DNA of 64,000 bases from Chthoniobacterales bacterium (GCA_013821455.1 JACDGS010000008.1:50012-114011); one strand, 5' to 3'; counted from the stretch's first letter, positions 18,648-28,672 are shown. Program-made: numbers and translations. Notes: generated by a model not told the origin, from the sequence alone.

Positions 18648-18887
18648 TTAAACCTCGTAGATCATCAACGCGGTGAGGACGACTGCGTGAACCCACACAA
18701 GAATGATCATCCACATGCGCAAGTTAGCCGACGCCGCACTGTCCATGGAGTCGGCTTTATGATCGAAGAACGTCTTGCGATTTCGGATCGCGTAAACCCC
18801 GGCCGACAGAACCAGCAGAAGCAGGAGAACAAAGAATGCTCGAAGTCCGATCGAGTTGGCTCTGCTGATCGTCGCTAGAAATTGCAT
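18648..18887 (-). CDS. small membrane protein, two helices, 79 aa
   Basis: The translated product has a strong hydrophobic helix at about residues 17-35 (AFFVLLLLLVLSAGVYA) and a second at about 59-76 (MWMIILVWVHAVVLTALMI), joined by a polar, charged loop. This is far from random composition, which supports real coding. No family is recognised. It lies 82 bp downstream of dps on the same strand and could share its transcript. Confidence 0.65.
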   Translation of the reverse strand: MQFLATISRANSIGLRAFFVLLLLLVLSAGVYAIRNRKTFFDHKADSMDSAASANLRMWMIILVWVHAVVLTALMIYEV

Positions 18888-18969
18888 AGGGCGTTTACGC
18901 GACGATTACTGCATTCGGCAAATAGGCTCCCATGACTTCGCGTTCTATTGCGTAGTTAAGATTTCCTCC

Positions 18970-19503
18970 CTAGTGGCGGCGGGTCGCTTCAAAGAGGAAC
19001 CAGGTGCGGCGCTCGGTTTCATCGATCCAATTCTCGATCAGGCTCGCGGTCGCGATGTCACGATGTTCGTCGCAGACATTGTGTGCCTCGCGCAGCCGGG
19101 TAGCGAGAGTTTTGTTGTCATCGACGAGCTCCGCGAGCATGTCGAGCGGGTCCACATAGTCAGCGTCGTTATCCAGTATGCGCTGGTTGCGCGAGATGTG
19201 GCCAATCGATTTGAGAGTCGATCCGCCGATCTTACGGACACGCTCAGCAATCGGGTCGGTCATGGCGAAAAGTTGATCGCCGTGGTCATCTAGCAGTAAG
19301 TGGTAATCGCGAAAGTGCGGCCCACTCATGTGCCAATGGAAGTTCTTCGTTTTGAGATAAAGCGCGAAGACATCGGCGAGGATCGCGTTCATCGCGCCGG
19401 CAATGTCTTTGGTCGCCGCAGCTGACAAGTCGGTCCGCGTGGCAAGCGGAGCTTTACGTCTTTTCACGAGGTCTCGATTTTTCTTCGCGTCGAATTTTTT
19501 CAT
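18970..19503 (-). CDS. dps: Dps-type DNA-binding ferritin-like protein
   Basis: The 177-residue protein has the Dps/ferritin-like four-helix pattern with ligand residues in KTKNFHWHMSGPHFRDYH and in HGDQLFAMTDPIAERVRKIGG, the ferroxidase-site words of Dps. The Lys/Arg-rich N-terminal tail (KKFDAKKNRDLVKRRKAP) fits the DNA-binding tails of this family. Known Dps proteins form dodecamers that store iron and protect DNA under starvation or peroxide. It is transcribed away from the ECF sigma/kinase operon, with 195 bp between the two start codons that must hold both promoters. Confidence 0.92.
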   Translation of the reverse strand: MKKFDAKKNRDLVKRRKAPLATRTDLSAAATKDIAGAMNAILADVFALYLKTKNFHWHMSGPHFRDYHLLLDDHGDQLFAMTDPIAERVRKIGGSTLKSIGHISRNQRILDNDADYVDPLDMLAELVDDNKTLATRLREAHNVCDEHRDIATASLIENWIDETERRTWFLFEATRRH

Positions 19504-19698
19504 GATGTTTGCCTTGGTCTGATAGTTTACCCGTCCCGAGGATAGCTGTTACGAGGTATCTTAACACGTCGCACTGGAAGGATTTCCTTCTCCTTCTTTC
19601 GGAGGAGTTTCACCTCGTGCCGTTGGCCGATTGAGAGTGATTGTCAACCGGAGCAACCTCGTCCACGCTGATGAACTACGAAAGCTATTCCAGGAACG

Positions 19699-20427
19699 TT
19701 GCAGGAGGGAGGCGCGCCTTTTCATACGACGCACTGGAGCGTTGTCTTGCTCGCGTCGCACCGGGAATCACCGCAGGCGGCGGCGCGGGCGCTGACCCAG
19801 TTTTGCCAGGACTACTGGCCACCGCTCTACGCCTTCCTGCGACGGCGCGGACATTCACCGAGCGATGCACAGGATCTGACACAGGGATTTTTTGCCCATC
19901 TCCTCGAACAAGACACCTTGAGCCGGGCCAGCCGTGAGAAAGGTCGTCTGCGCACATTTCTGCTCGGGTCGCTCCAGCACTTCCTGGCTAACGAATACGA
20001 TCGCGCACAAACGCTCAAGCGGGGCGGCGGTAAGAAGATCGTTTCGATGGATGATTTCATTGTGCAAGCGGAGGCCGCCTTAGTCATGGGCACGCTAGCT
20101 GACTCGACTGAGTCGTACGATCAAATCTGGGCGGCTACAGTCGTTAGGCGCGCTTCGGATCATCTGCGCGACGTGCTCGCGGCTGAAGGAAAAACGAAAT
20201 GGCTGGAAGAGTTGAAACCCTTGGTGATAGGCGGCACCACGACTCCGCCGAGTCAGGAAGAAATTGCTGCACGCATGAACGTGCCGATTTCCACCTTGCG
20301 CACCTCCTTGCAGCGTTTACGCGAACGTTATCGCGAAGCGTTGCGACTGGAGGTTGCGCGCACAGTATCGGATCCCGCGGAAATCGATGAGGAGCTCCAC
20401 TATCTCTACCGCTTGCTCATGACATGA
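19699..20427 (+). CDS. ECF-type RNA polymerase sigma factor, kinase-linked group
   Basis: The 242-residue protein has a region-2 like segment (FCQDYWPPLYAFLRRRGHSPSDAQDLTQGFFAHLLE, with the conserved DAQDLTQ helix) and a region-4 like helix-turn-helix (SQEEIAARMNVPISTLRTSLQRLRERYREAL). No anti-sigma factor adjoins it. Sigma factors of this group are typically encoded next to Ser/Thr kinases and are thought to be controlled by phosphorylation. Its stop overlaps the start of the first kinase (ATGA at 20424-20427), so the two are coupled. Confidence 0.88.
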   Translation: MQEGGAPFHTTHWSVVLLASHRESPQAAARALTQFCQDYWPPLYAFLRRRGHSPSDAQDLTQGFFAHLLEQDTLSRASREKGRLRTFLLGSLQHFLANEYDRAQTLKRGGGKKIVSMDDFIVQAEAALVMGTLADSTESYDQIWAATVVRRASDHLRDVLAAEGKTKWLEELKPLVIGGTTTPPSQEEIAARMNVPISTLRTSLQRLRERYREALRLEVARTVSDPAEIDEELHYLYRLLMT

Positions 20428-23318
20428 GCTGGGATAACTCTGAAACAACGAGTAACCCGAAAGGCGGCGCCGCCGTCGCCTCCACCACGGGAAATCTAGC
20501 GGCTTTTTGTCCGCGGTGCCATCTGCCACTGACGCAGCAGGGTTCCAGCGGAGAATGCCTGCGTTGTGTGGTGCGCATGGCGTTTTGGTCGGACGAGGAC
20601 CAAGGCGATTCCGCGATTCCGATAGCGGAGGCGACAACGGGCCGGACCCTGCAGTACGGACAGTTTGAGATAGTGGTAAGTCCGGATGGGACGCCGGTTG
20701 AACTAGGCTCTGGTGGAATGGCGACCACTTACCGCGCGCGCGACATGGTCCTTGATTGTAGCGTGGCTTTGAAGGTGATCGACCGTCGCGTGGCCGGACA
20801 TCCTAGTGCGCGCGCTCGTTTCCTGCGTGAAGCACGCGCCGCGGCCAAGCTTCATCACCCGCACATCGCTAACGTCACTCATTACGGAGAACAAAACGGT
20901 GAGTGCTACTACGCGATGGAGTTAGTGGAAGGTGAAACTCTCGACGCGCGGGTGAAACGGTACGGGCCGTTTTCTCCAGCGCTGACCTTGGAGGTCGGGG
21001 TCCAGATAGCGCGGGCGCTCGTTGCCGCCGAAGCTTATGGAGTCGTTCATCGGGATCTTAAGCCGTCGAATGTCATGCTCACGTCCCGCCCGGGCGGAAG
21101 CAACGAAAGCGATACTGTTACGGTGAAGCTGATCGACTGGGGGCTGGCCAAAGCAGCAGGCGCCGAATCGTCACTCGGTGTGGATCATACTTTCGGCGGC
21201 TTCGTGGGCACTCCTGCTTTTGCCAGTCCCGAACAGGTCGTTCCCGCCCTAGATAAAGGAGTCGACACCCGCTCTGACATATACTCGTTAGGCGTGACTC
21301 TCTGGTATCTGCTTTGCGGCAGAACGCCTTTCACGGGGCAGACACTGGATGACATTCACGGCCGCCAGTTGCACGATGCACTGCCAGTCGAACAGCTAGC
21401 CGCGGCCCACGTGCCAAAGTGCTTTCTCGCTCTTCTAAGATCAATGCTCGCGGCGGATCCGAACGTCAGGCCGCAAACAGGCCGCGAGTTGCTCACTGCG
21501 CTCCGTAAGTGCCAGAACCCGGTGCGAAGCGCACATCGTTTAGGTATGCTAGCTGGCGCAGCGGCCTTGGTGGTCCTCCTTTGCTCGTTAGGCTGGTGGT
21601 TGTTCCACACACGCTCTAGCACAAAGGCGCCCGATCAATCGATTGCGGTTCTGCCCTTCGAAAACCTCAGCCCAGACAAGACCGACTCTTTTTTCACGGT
21701 TGGCTTTCAGGACGAGGTCAGCGCTGATCTCAGTCGCATTGCTACGCTAAAAGTGATCGGCTCCAATAGCACTCGCTCCTATTCACCCGAGAATCGCGAT
21801 CTCGGAAAGATAGGACGCGAACTCGGAGTCACTCACGTCCTTGAAGGCAGTGTGCGGCGAGCGGATGGGAAGATGCGCATCACTGTTCGCATGATGAATT
21901 GCCTTTCGAATAAGGTTGATTGGCTGGAGACTTATGACCAGCCCCTGGAAAATGTTTTCGCTGTTCAAGGCGAGATCACTCATGCCTTCGCTTCGCGCCT
22001 GCAGGGCTCACTAAGTAAGACTGAGAACGTTGCGTTGAGTGTTGCGCCGACGAAGGATCTCAAGGCTTACGACCTTTACCTGCGCGCCCGCGACGGGGCT
22101 AGTATGTGGGCAAATAGGGCCTCGGCGCGTCGGGACAATCAGCACAAGATCGAACTGTTAAACGAGGCGGTCGTGCGCGATCCCTCCTTCGTCCTCGCTT
22201 ATTGCGAGCTAGCCAAAGCGCATGGGAAAATGTTTGACTTCCGGGCTGGGGCGAGCGCGGAGGAATTGTCGGTCGATCATCGGAGCCTGGCCGAGGTCGC
22301 GTTAGAGAAGGCGCGACGGCTGCAACCCAATTCCGGCGAGTTACACCTGGCCCAAGCCTACCATTTTTATCGGGTCACGAAAGATGTCGAGCAAGCGCGG
22401 ATTGAGGTGGACGCCGCGCGGGCAATGCTACCTAACAACGCCGAGTTAGAATTCCTCAGCGGAAACATCGCTCTAAGCCTGGGTCGCTCGGACGATGCGA
22501 TCCGCGCCTTTATGAGAGCTACCGCCTTGGACCCCCGCAGTAAGAAGAGTCTCTACTGGCTCGCCCAGGCCTACTCTCTCTCACGGCGCTACCAGGACTA
22601 CGAGCGCACGATGGCGCGTCTATCGGCGATCTACCCTACGAAGAGCGGAGACGAGTTCGATGTGCAGCGCGCGTTCGTACAGGCGGAGGCGAGTGCGGAC
22701 ACAGCGCCCGTGCGCACCGCGCTAGCAGCTGCAGTCGCTGCCGGGAATGCCGCTGAGAACGACAAGGAAATCTATGGCCTCCTCTTTGCGCTTTGGGATC
22801 GCGATCCCGATGCTATTTCCCGTCTACTCAGCACGAGTAAGTTAGATTCGTTTTCCGATTTCGATGTCTCCTATCCTAAGGCATGGTTTGAGGCCTTCGC
22901 CGCCCGATTGCGCGGAGACGCTGCTGGAAATCAGGCGGCCTTGGCTACAGCTCGGGGCGGAGTCGAGAAGGCACTCATGATTGATCCGACGAGCGGCCGC
23001 ACGCTCGGTCTCTTAGCGATGATCGACGCCGGTCTAGGTCACAAGGAAGAGGCCGTGCGCGAGGCGCGCCGGGCCGGCGAGCTAGTGGCGAAGAGTGCGT
23101 TAGATGCCCCTGTGGTGGCCTGTGACCTCGCGGTTGTTTACGCCTGGACGAGCCAACCAGATCGCGCGTTTGCCGTTCTGGACGAATGGATAACTCGGCC
23201 GACCGGCGGAAACGCGCTCAATCAGCCGACCTACGGAGATTTCAAGCTCAACCCCATTTGGGATTCGCTGCGCGCTGACCCGCGTTTTACTGCACTCGTG
23301 AAACGTCTCGCGCCATGA
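20424..23318 (+). CDS. zinc-ribbon Ser/Thr kinase with TolB-like and TPR domains (first copy)
   Basis: The 964-residue protein has four parts. Cys29, Cys32, Cys45 and Cys48 form a short zinc ribbon (CPRC...CLRC). Residues about 80-350 are a Hanks-type kinase with the glycine loop GSGGMATTY, VALKV lysine, HRDLKPSN catalytic loop, and DWG in place of DFG. One membrane helix lies near 373-395. The outer part begins with a TolB/FlgO-like domain (SIAVLPFENLSPDKTDSFFT...LEGSVRR, about 408-530) followed by TPR-type helices to the end. It is probably a membrane sensor kinase that regulates the coupled sigma factor; that is inference from context. Confidence 0.9.
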   Translation: MSWDNSETTSNPKGGAAVASTTGNLAAFCPRCHLPLTQQGSSGECLRCVVRMAFWSDEDQGDSAIPIAEATTGRTLQYGQFEIVVSPDGTPVELGSGGMATTYRARDMVLDCSVALKVIDRRVAGHPSARARFLREARAAAKLHHPHIANVTHYGEQNGECYYAMELVEGETLDARVKRYGPFSPALTLEVGVQIARALVAAEAYGVVHRDLKPSNVMLTSRPGGSNESDTVTVKLIDWGLAKAAGAESSLGVDHTFGGFVGTPAFASPEQVVPALDKGVDTRSDIYSLGVTLWYLLCGRTPFTGQTLDDIHGRQLHDALPVEQLAAAHVPKCFLALLRSMLAADPNVRPQTGRELLTALRKCQNPVRSAHRLGMLAGAAALVVLLCSLGWWLFHTRSSTKAPDQSIAVLPFENLSPDKTDSFFTVGFQDEVSADLSRIATLKVIGSNSTRSYSPENRDLGKIGRELGVTHVLEGSVRRADGKMRITVRMMNCLSNKVDWLETYDQPLENVFAVQGEITHAFASRLQGSLSKTENVALSVAPTKDLKAYDLYLRARDGASMWANRASARRDNQHKIELLNEAVVRDPSFVLAYCELAKAHGKMFDFRAGASAEELSVDHRSLAEVALEKARRLQPNSGELHLAQAYHFYRVTKDVEQARIEVDAARAMLPNNAELEFLSGNIALSLGRSDDAIRAFMRATALDPRSKKSLYWLAQAYSLSRRYQDYERTMARLSAIYPTKSGDEFDVQRAFVQAEASADTAPVRTALAAAVAAGNAAENDKEIYGLLFALWDRDPDAISRLLSTSKLDSFSDFDVSYPKAWFEAFAARLRGDAAGNQAALATARGGVEKALMIDPTSGRTLGLLAMIDAGLGHKEEAVREARRAGELVAKSALDAPVVACDLAVVYAWTSQPDRAFAVLDEWITRPTGGNALNQPTYGDFKLNPIWDSLRADPRFTALVKRLAP

Positions 23319-26218
23319 CGCCTAACGAGAGTAACCCAAAGGGGGACCATGCAGGCATCGCGGTGTCTTCCAAGACGCCAAGTATTTGTTCCAGTTGCCA
23401 ACAGCCCCTAACGAACATTGGATCGGAGGGCGAATGTCTGCGGTGCTTGTTTGGCTTCGCCTTTTCGGACGACGAGCGGGTTAACTCTGGCGTTGAAATT
23501 GGCGATCGATCGACCGGTAGAACGCTTCATTACGAACATTTTGAGGTTGCCGTAGACGGTGACGGTCGGGCGATTGAACTCGGCGCCGGCGCGATGGCGG
23601 TTACCTACCGTGCCGTCGATACGATCCTTGGCTGTCCGGTTGCGTTGAAGGTGATCGACCCCAGACTCGCGTCGCATCCGGCAGCTCGCGCGCGGTTTTT
23701 GCGCGAGGCGCGAGCGGCGGCAAAGCTGCGCCATCCCAACATCGCCAGGGTGAGTCATTACGGCGAGCAGGACGGGGAATGCTATTACGTCATGGAGTTG
23801 GTCGACGGCGAGACCCTCGATGCGCGGGTGAAGCGCGAAGGACCGTTCTCACCGGCCCTCGCGTTGGAGATCACGGAGCGGGTGACACAGGCTCTGGTCG
23901 CGGCTGACGCGGGCGGCGTCGTCCATCGCGACCTCAAACCTTCAAACCTCATGCTGGTCGCCGCCGGCGCGAACTCACCGGGAGTAAAGGTCATCGACTG
24001 GGGTCTGGCGAAAGCGGTCGAAAGCGGTTCGCCTTTGGCGATTGATCAAACCTTCGGCGGGTTCGTGGGGACGCCGACCTACGCCAGCCCGGAGCAAGTG
24101 CTGCCGAAGAAAGAGCAACGCGTCGATGCGCGCTCAGACATATACTCGTTAGGCGTCACTCTCTGGTATTTGCTCTGCGGGCGGACGCCCTTTGTCGGCC
24201 GAACGCTGGATGAGATTCACCAGAAGCAAGTCGGCCAGGCGTTGCCGTTCGAGCAACTTACCGCTGCGCGGGTGCCGAGGCCGATCATGGCGCTGTTGCG
24301 CTCGATGATCGCGGCCGATCCGGGGGACAGGCCGCAATCCGCGCGCGAGTTGCTCGCTCGTCTCCAACGGTGCCAGGCTCAGCTCGCAAGCGCCAGCCGG
24401 CACCGGAAGCTCTGGCCGCGGGTTGCGGCAGGAGCGCTCTTGCTATCGTTGTGCGTGTTTGGGGCGCGCATAGTGCAGCGCCAGCGGGCGGCGCAGGCTG
24501 CCGCCGACCGTTCCGTCGCCGTGCTGCCGTTTGAGAATCTCAGTCCTGACCAGGCGGTGGCATTCTTCACCACGGGCATGCAGGACTCGATCACGGACGA
24601 GTTGGCCCGGATCGCGCAACTCAAGGTCGTCGGCTCGGAGAGCACTCGAAGTTTTCTACCAGGCCATCGCAATTTTGCCGAGATCGGTCGCGAACTTGGC
24701 GTCGCGCATCTCATCGAAGGGAGTGTGTGGCGCGATGGCGATCGCGTGCGCGTGTCGATTCAACTGGTGAATGTGCACACCCAAAAGCGCGATTGGTCGA
24801 AGGACTACGAGAAGTCCTCGTCCGATGTTTTCGCCATTCAACCGGAGGTCACACGCGAAGTAGCTACGCGGCTGCGTGCGACTCTATCTGCGGGCGAAAG
24901 CGCCGCGCTCAACGAACCGCCGACAACTGATCGCGTAGCCTACGATCTCTATCTGCGCGCGCGGCAAGGTTCAAGCTGGCAGAAAGGACTCGCCGAAATG
25001 CGCAGGGTCTTGCAACAGCGCCTGGATTTGTTCGAGAGAGCCGTGGCGCGCGATCGCAACTTCGTCGACGCGTACTGCGAGATCGCAGGAATTCACGATG
25101 AACTCTCTACGCAGGGCACTGATGCGACGCTCGAGGATCGTGCCGTCGATCACCGCGGGCTCGCCGAAGCGGCCCTGCAGAAGGCACGCAGCCTCAAACC
25201 GGACGACGGCAAGGTGCACCTCGCGCAGGCGAATCATTTACTTCTCGCGGTGGGCGACACCGAACAGGCTCGCTTAGAGGCGGACCTCGCCCGGCGCACC
25301 CTACCGAATAACGGAACACTGGAAGATGTTACCGCCTGGATTGCGCGCAGTGACGGCCGCTGGGAAGAGGCGCTGCACGCCGCTGAGCGTGCGGTCGAGT
25401 TGCAGCCGCGCAATTCGGCTTTCCTTGAAAACCTTGTTCTCTTTAACCGCGCTCTCCGACGTTATGAGGAATCTGATCGCGCGAGCGTGCGCCTCTTGGC
25501 GGTCCAAGAGGAGAAAGAGAGATTTTTCCACCGCTTGTTCCGAGCCACCGGTCCTCTCGAGGAATCGGCGGATCTGGAACCGCTTCGCGCGGCCATCGCC
25601 GCAGCCATTCCCACAGATGCCACAGAAGCCGCTCATCTCTATATTTTTCGCCTCCTTCTGGCGATCGACACGCATGATCCAGACGCGATCACGCACGAAC
25701 TCGAAGAAGATCCGCGCCCACGCGTTAACCGCTACGGCAGCGTTTACCCGAGAGGGTGGTTCGAAGCGCTCGCCGCTAGAATGCGCGGCGACGACAGCGG
25801 AGCTCGAGCGGGGTTCACCGCCGCGCGGGCAGAGATGGAGCGAGTGATCGAGGCCAACCCCGCCAAGCCTCGCACGCTCAGCATTCTCTCGATGATTGAT
25901 GCGGGCTTGAGACGGAAAGAAGAGGCGATGCGCGAAGGAGCGCGAGCTTTGGAAATCCTCGCTAGTAAGAAGTCGGCTGCGACCAGGCCAGTCGTCGGGT
26001 GTAACCTGGCGGTCGTCTATGCCTGGACGGATCAGCCCGATCGGGCCATTGCACTCTTGGAGGATCTGGTAAAGCAGCCCGCAGGCGTTTCCTTGATGTT
26101 CCAACCGACCTACGGTGACCTACGCTTGAATCCGGTTTGGGATCCTCTGCGCGCAGACCCGCGCTTCAAGGCGCTGCTTGAGAGCCTCGCGCCCAAGACA
26201 ACGCGCCCGCTGGGTTAG
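23315..26218 (+). CDS. zinc-ribbon Ser/Thr kinase with TolB-like and TPR domains (second copy)
   Basis: This 967-residue protein is a paralogue of its neighbour with the same order: zinc ribbon (Cys25, Cys28, Cys41, Cys44), kinase (VALKV, HRDLKPSN, DWG), membrane helix, TolB-like domain and TPR tail. Its glycine loop reads GAGAMAVTY, so one loop glycine is Ala. Both copies encode YSLGVTLWYLLCGRTPF with a TCGTTAGGC word at the same codons. The start overlaps the previous stop (ATGA). Base composition is more GC-rich at third positions than in the first copy, which suggests the duplication is not recent or the copies had different histories. Confidence 0.9.
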   Translation: MTPNESNPKGDHAGIAVSSKTPSICSSCQQPLTNIGSEGECLRCLFGFAFSDDERVNSGVEIGDRSTGRTLHYEHFEVAVDGDGRAIELGAGAMAVTYRAVDTILGCPVALKVIDPRLASHPAARARFLREARAAAKLRHPNIARVSHYGEQDGECYYVMELVDGETLDARVKREGPFSPALALEITERVTQALVAADAGGVVHRDLKPSNLMLVAAGANSPGVKVIDWGLAKAVESGSPLAIDQTFGGFVGTPTYASPEQVLPKKEQRVDARSDIYSLGVTLWYLLCGRTPFVGRTLDEIHQKQVGQALPFEQLTAARVPRPIMALLRSMIAADPGDRPQSARELLARLQRCQAQLASASRHRKLWPRVAAGALLLSLCVFGARIVQRQRAAQAAADRSVAVLPFENLSPDQAVAFFTTGMQDSITDELARIAQLKVVGSESTRSFLPGHRNFAEIGRELGVAHLIEGSVWRDGDRVRVSIQLVNVHTQKRDWSKDYEKSSSDVFAIQPEVTREVATRLRATLSAGESAALNEPPTTDRVAYDLYLRARQGSSWQKGLAEMRRVLQQRLDLFERAVARDRNFVDAYCEIAGIHDELSTQGTDATLEDRAVDHRGLAEAALQKARSLKPDDGKVHLAQANHLLLAVGDTEQARLEADLARRTLPNNGTLEDVTAWIARSDGRWEEALHAAERAVELQPRNSAFLENLVLFNRALRRYEESDRASVRLLAVQEEKERFFHRLFRATGPLEESADLEPLRAAIAAAIPTDATEAAHLYIFRLLLAIDTHDPDAITHELEEDPRPRVNRYGSVYPRGWFEALAARMRGDDSGARAGFTAARAEMERVIEANPAKPRTLSILSMIDAGLRRKEEAMREGARALEILASKKSAATRPVVGCNLAVVYAWTDQPDRAIALLEDLVKQPAGVSLMFQPTYGDLRLNPVWDPLRADPRFKALLESLAPKTTRPLG

Positions 26219-26393
26219 TGTAATTCGCCTTGCGGGCCGAGGCCGAAAGGGCGCGCCAGACTTCGTTCGTCCCGCGACGGAATCAGCCTTTGTGCAAAGG
26301 CCCGCGCTTCGGGGCTCTCGTCCGGCGGCGCCAGCACCCTGAAAAAAATCGAAACTTTGTTGAGATGCGAGGGCAAGAAACCTTGAGAAAGAA

Positions 26394-26951
26394 GTGAGCC
26401 GCTTGAAAGCCAATGCTGAAATCGGCGCCAACATTCAACTCAACCGAAACATGATGAAGTCCAGCCCTGCAACAGACAATCCTATGACAATCCAACCCTT
26501 CTCCAAGTCATCGACCGGGGCCATGCACGACGCTCCGGCGGCCGCTCCCAAGAGCGCTCAAGGCAGCAACGAGGCGATTATTCGTCATCTCTATCAAGTC
26601 GCGGAGGTGAAAGATTACGTCGGCTTCGCGGCGATGTTTACCGAAGATGGCGTTTTCATCGATGAGGGCACTGGCTACGCCTACCGCGGCGCGAAGGAGC
26701 TGGCCCGGTCCGTAGAGATCTACGCGAAGGCCATGCCGGACATGCATCGGGAACTCTACGACGTGTATGTCGCGGGCGACCGCGTGATCGTGGAGCTGTC
26801 GCTGAACGGCACGAGCGCGGGGCCTCTCGAAATCCCTGGCGTCGGATTCGTGCCGCCGACCGGCAAGAAGGTGAAAGCCCCCTGCTGCGACGTGTTTCTT
26901 CTCGAAGACGGCAAGGTTATCTCGTTTCACTGTTACCACGAAATCCGCTGA
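26394..26951 (+). CDS. SnoaL-like (NTF2-fold) protein
   Basis: The core (about residues 55-185) reads EAIIRHLYQVAEVKDYVGFAAMFTEDGVFIDEGTGYAYRGAKEL...GVGFVPPTGKKVKAPCCDVFLLEDGKVISFHCYHE, the SnoaL/ester-cyclase type of small NTF2-like fold. These act on small ligands or have unknown function. The first 40-50 residues are Ala/Ser/Asn rich and unconserved in look; the start could be the GTG at 26394, ATG at 26451 or ATG at 26484. The 175 bp before the GTG are non-coding. A sigma factor gene follows after 33 bp. Confidence 0.8.
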   Translation: MSRLKANAEIGANIQLNRNMMKSSPATDNPMTIQPFSKSSTGAMHDAPAAAPKSAQGSNEAIIRHLYQVAEVKDYVGFAAMFTEDGVFIDEGTGYAYRGAKELARSVEIYAKAMPDMHRELYDVYVAGDRVIVELSLNGTSAGPLEIPGVGFVPPTGKKVKAPCCDVFLLEDGKVISFHCYHEIR

Positions 26952-26984
26952 CTCGGCTCATGCACTAACCAGGAGATTAATACC

Positions 26985-27851
26985 ATGCATAACTATCTCA
27001 CCGCCGAAGATAGCAGCGCAGCCTTTAAGAAATACCTTAGCGAGATTGCGCAGTTTCCGTTGCTTACTCTAGAAGAGGAAATCATGCTTGCCGTAAAGAT
27101 AAAGGACGGCGACTTAGAAGCGCGATCGACCATGATCCGCTCGAATCTGCGACTAGTCGTTAAGCTAGCTCTTAGTTATACCAACCTTGGCCTACCGCTC
27201 CTCGACTTAATTGAAGAAGGTAACATCGGACTTATGAAAGCTATTGATCGCTTCGATCCGGCGAAAGGCGCGAAACTTAGCACTTATGCGATCTGGTGGA
27301 TCAGGCAATGCATCATCCGTGCTCTGCAAAATCAGGGGAACATCATTCGCTTGCCTCTGCACTTCGGCGAAAAGGCGAAGCGCTTAAGTCACATCTCGGC
27401 AAGCCTGAGCGAAGAGCTTGGCCGACCGCCAACAGAAGACGAACTTTGCGACGAAACGGGCTTAGCTGTAGCCGAAATCTCCTGCCTAACGAGTGCGTTG
27501 ATCCGGCCTAGGTCGCTCGACGCACCAGTTACTGACTCGACCGAGATGGATTTCGGCGACACGCTCGGAGACGATCAGGAACAAACTCCTTTAGCAGTCC
27601 TTCGGAACAAAGATCTGCGAGCGGAACTGCTGGCAGTGTTCTATGTCTTGAGTGAGCGAGAACGTTGCATTTTAACCGCACGTTTTGGATTGGAAGGTGA
27701 GTCAGTGAAAACGCTGGATCAGTTAGGGACAGTGCTCGGCGTTACCCGTGAGAGGGTTCGCCAACTCCAAAATGCAGCGCTGGAAAAGCTGCGTCTGGCA
27801 ATTACCGCAAGAGATGTGGAGTCACGCGGTGGACTTTCATTAGCGGCGTAG
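26985..27851 (+). CDS. sigma-70 family RNA polymerase sigma factor (group 2-like)
   Basis: The 288-residue protein has region 1.2-2 (YLSEIAQFPLLTLEEEIMLA, NLRLVVKLALSY, LDLIEEGNIGLMKAIDRFDPAKGAKLSTYAIWWIRQ), region 3 and region 4 (TLDQLGTVLGVTRERVRQLQNAALEKLR). It lacks a long region 1.1, so it is an RpoS/SigB/HrdD-like alternative factor rather than the housekeeping one. A good ribosome-binding site (AGGAG at 26971-26975) precedes the ATG by nine bases. It is probably a stress sigma factor; the adjacent histidine kinase may be expressed independently after a 74 bp gap. Confidence 0.93.
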   Translation: MHNYLTAEDSSAAFKKYLSEIAQFPLLTLEEEIMLAVKIKDGDLEARSTMIRSNLRLVVKLALSYTNLGLPLLDLIEEGNIGLMKAIDRFDPAKGAKLSTYAIWWIRQCIIRALQNQGNIIRLPLHFGEKAKRLSHISASLSEELGRPPTEDELCDETGLAVAEISCLTSALIRPRSLDAPVTDSTEMDFGDTLGDDQEQTPLAVLRNKDLRAELLAVFYVLSERERCILTARFGLEGESVKTLDQLGTVLGVTRERVRQLQNAALEKLRLAITARDVESRGGLSLAA

Positions 27852-27925
27852 ATTTCCCAGCGTAGATCGAACATTTCAAAAATTTCTTGAGACGCGTTAT
27901 CGGAAAAACTTGAAATCTCTTTTGA

Positions 27926-28672
27926 ATGCAAACGACGACTCTCCATAAAGCAATAATCAACCCGCCCTTCTCCGAGGCGAGGTCGCGCGGCTTCCGACAG
28001 ACAGTTTCTCAGCAGACTCTAGAGAAGAATGCGGTGATGGAAGAACGCAGCCGTATCGCGCGTGAGATTCATGATACCATTGCGCAGGCGTTGACCGGCG
28101 TAATCGTGCAGTTGCAATGCGCGGATGATGCTCTGGCCAGCAATTCACGCGGCGACACACGCCAACACTTACAGCACGCCATCACTCTGGCCCGAGGCGG
28201 CTTGGGCGATGCCCGCCGGACAGTAAGAGCTTTGCGGCCAAGGGAACTCGAGAACGAGAACCTGTGCGCAGCAGTAGAGACGCTGATCAGGCGAATGACT
28301 TATGGAGCGAACCTGCGCGCGAGTTTGATCATAAAAGGTAGTCCGAAGAAACTATCGGACGATTGGGAAGCGAGCATTCTTCGTATCATTCAGGAAGGCT
28401 TAACCAATGTGATAAGACATGCGCACGCGACCGAGTTCGTAGCGGAGCTATCTTACAATCGTGGAACCGTTCGCCTAGCATTGCGTGACAACGGCTGCGG
28501 GTTTAATCCCGCCGTTACCCACGACTCGTTCGGCTTGCTCGGTATAAGAGAACGTGTCGCGAATATGCACGGACGAGTGACTATCAATAGTGAGTTACAA
28601 CGAGGCACAGTAACGGTGGTTGTGTTACCCCTAACCGACTTACAGACATGGAGGATTGAAGATGCGATCTAA
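27926..28672 (+). CDS. soluble NarL-type sensor histidine kinase
   Basis: The 248-residue protein contains a HisKA_3 dimerisation segment with EERSRIAREIHDTIAQ (phospho-acceptor His49) and a HATPase domain (NVIRHAHA, LRDNGCGFNP, GLLGIRERV, GTVTVVVLPL). No sensing or membrane domain precedes it, so the signal must come from a partner or from the short N-terminus. Its end overlaps the response regulator start by 11 bp, as in a normal two-component pair. Confidence 0.9.
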   Translation: MQTTTLHKAIINPPFSEARSRGFRQTVSQQTLEKNAVMEERSRIAREIHDTIAQALTGVIVQLQCADDALASNSRGDTRQHLQHAITLARGGLGDARRTVRALRPRELENENLCAAVETLIRRMTYGANLRASLIIKGSPKKLSDDWEASILRIIQEGLTNVIRHAHATEFVAELSYNRGTVRLALRDNGCGFNPAVTHDSFGLLGIRERVANMHGRVTINSELQRGTVTVVVLPLTDLQTWRIEDAI

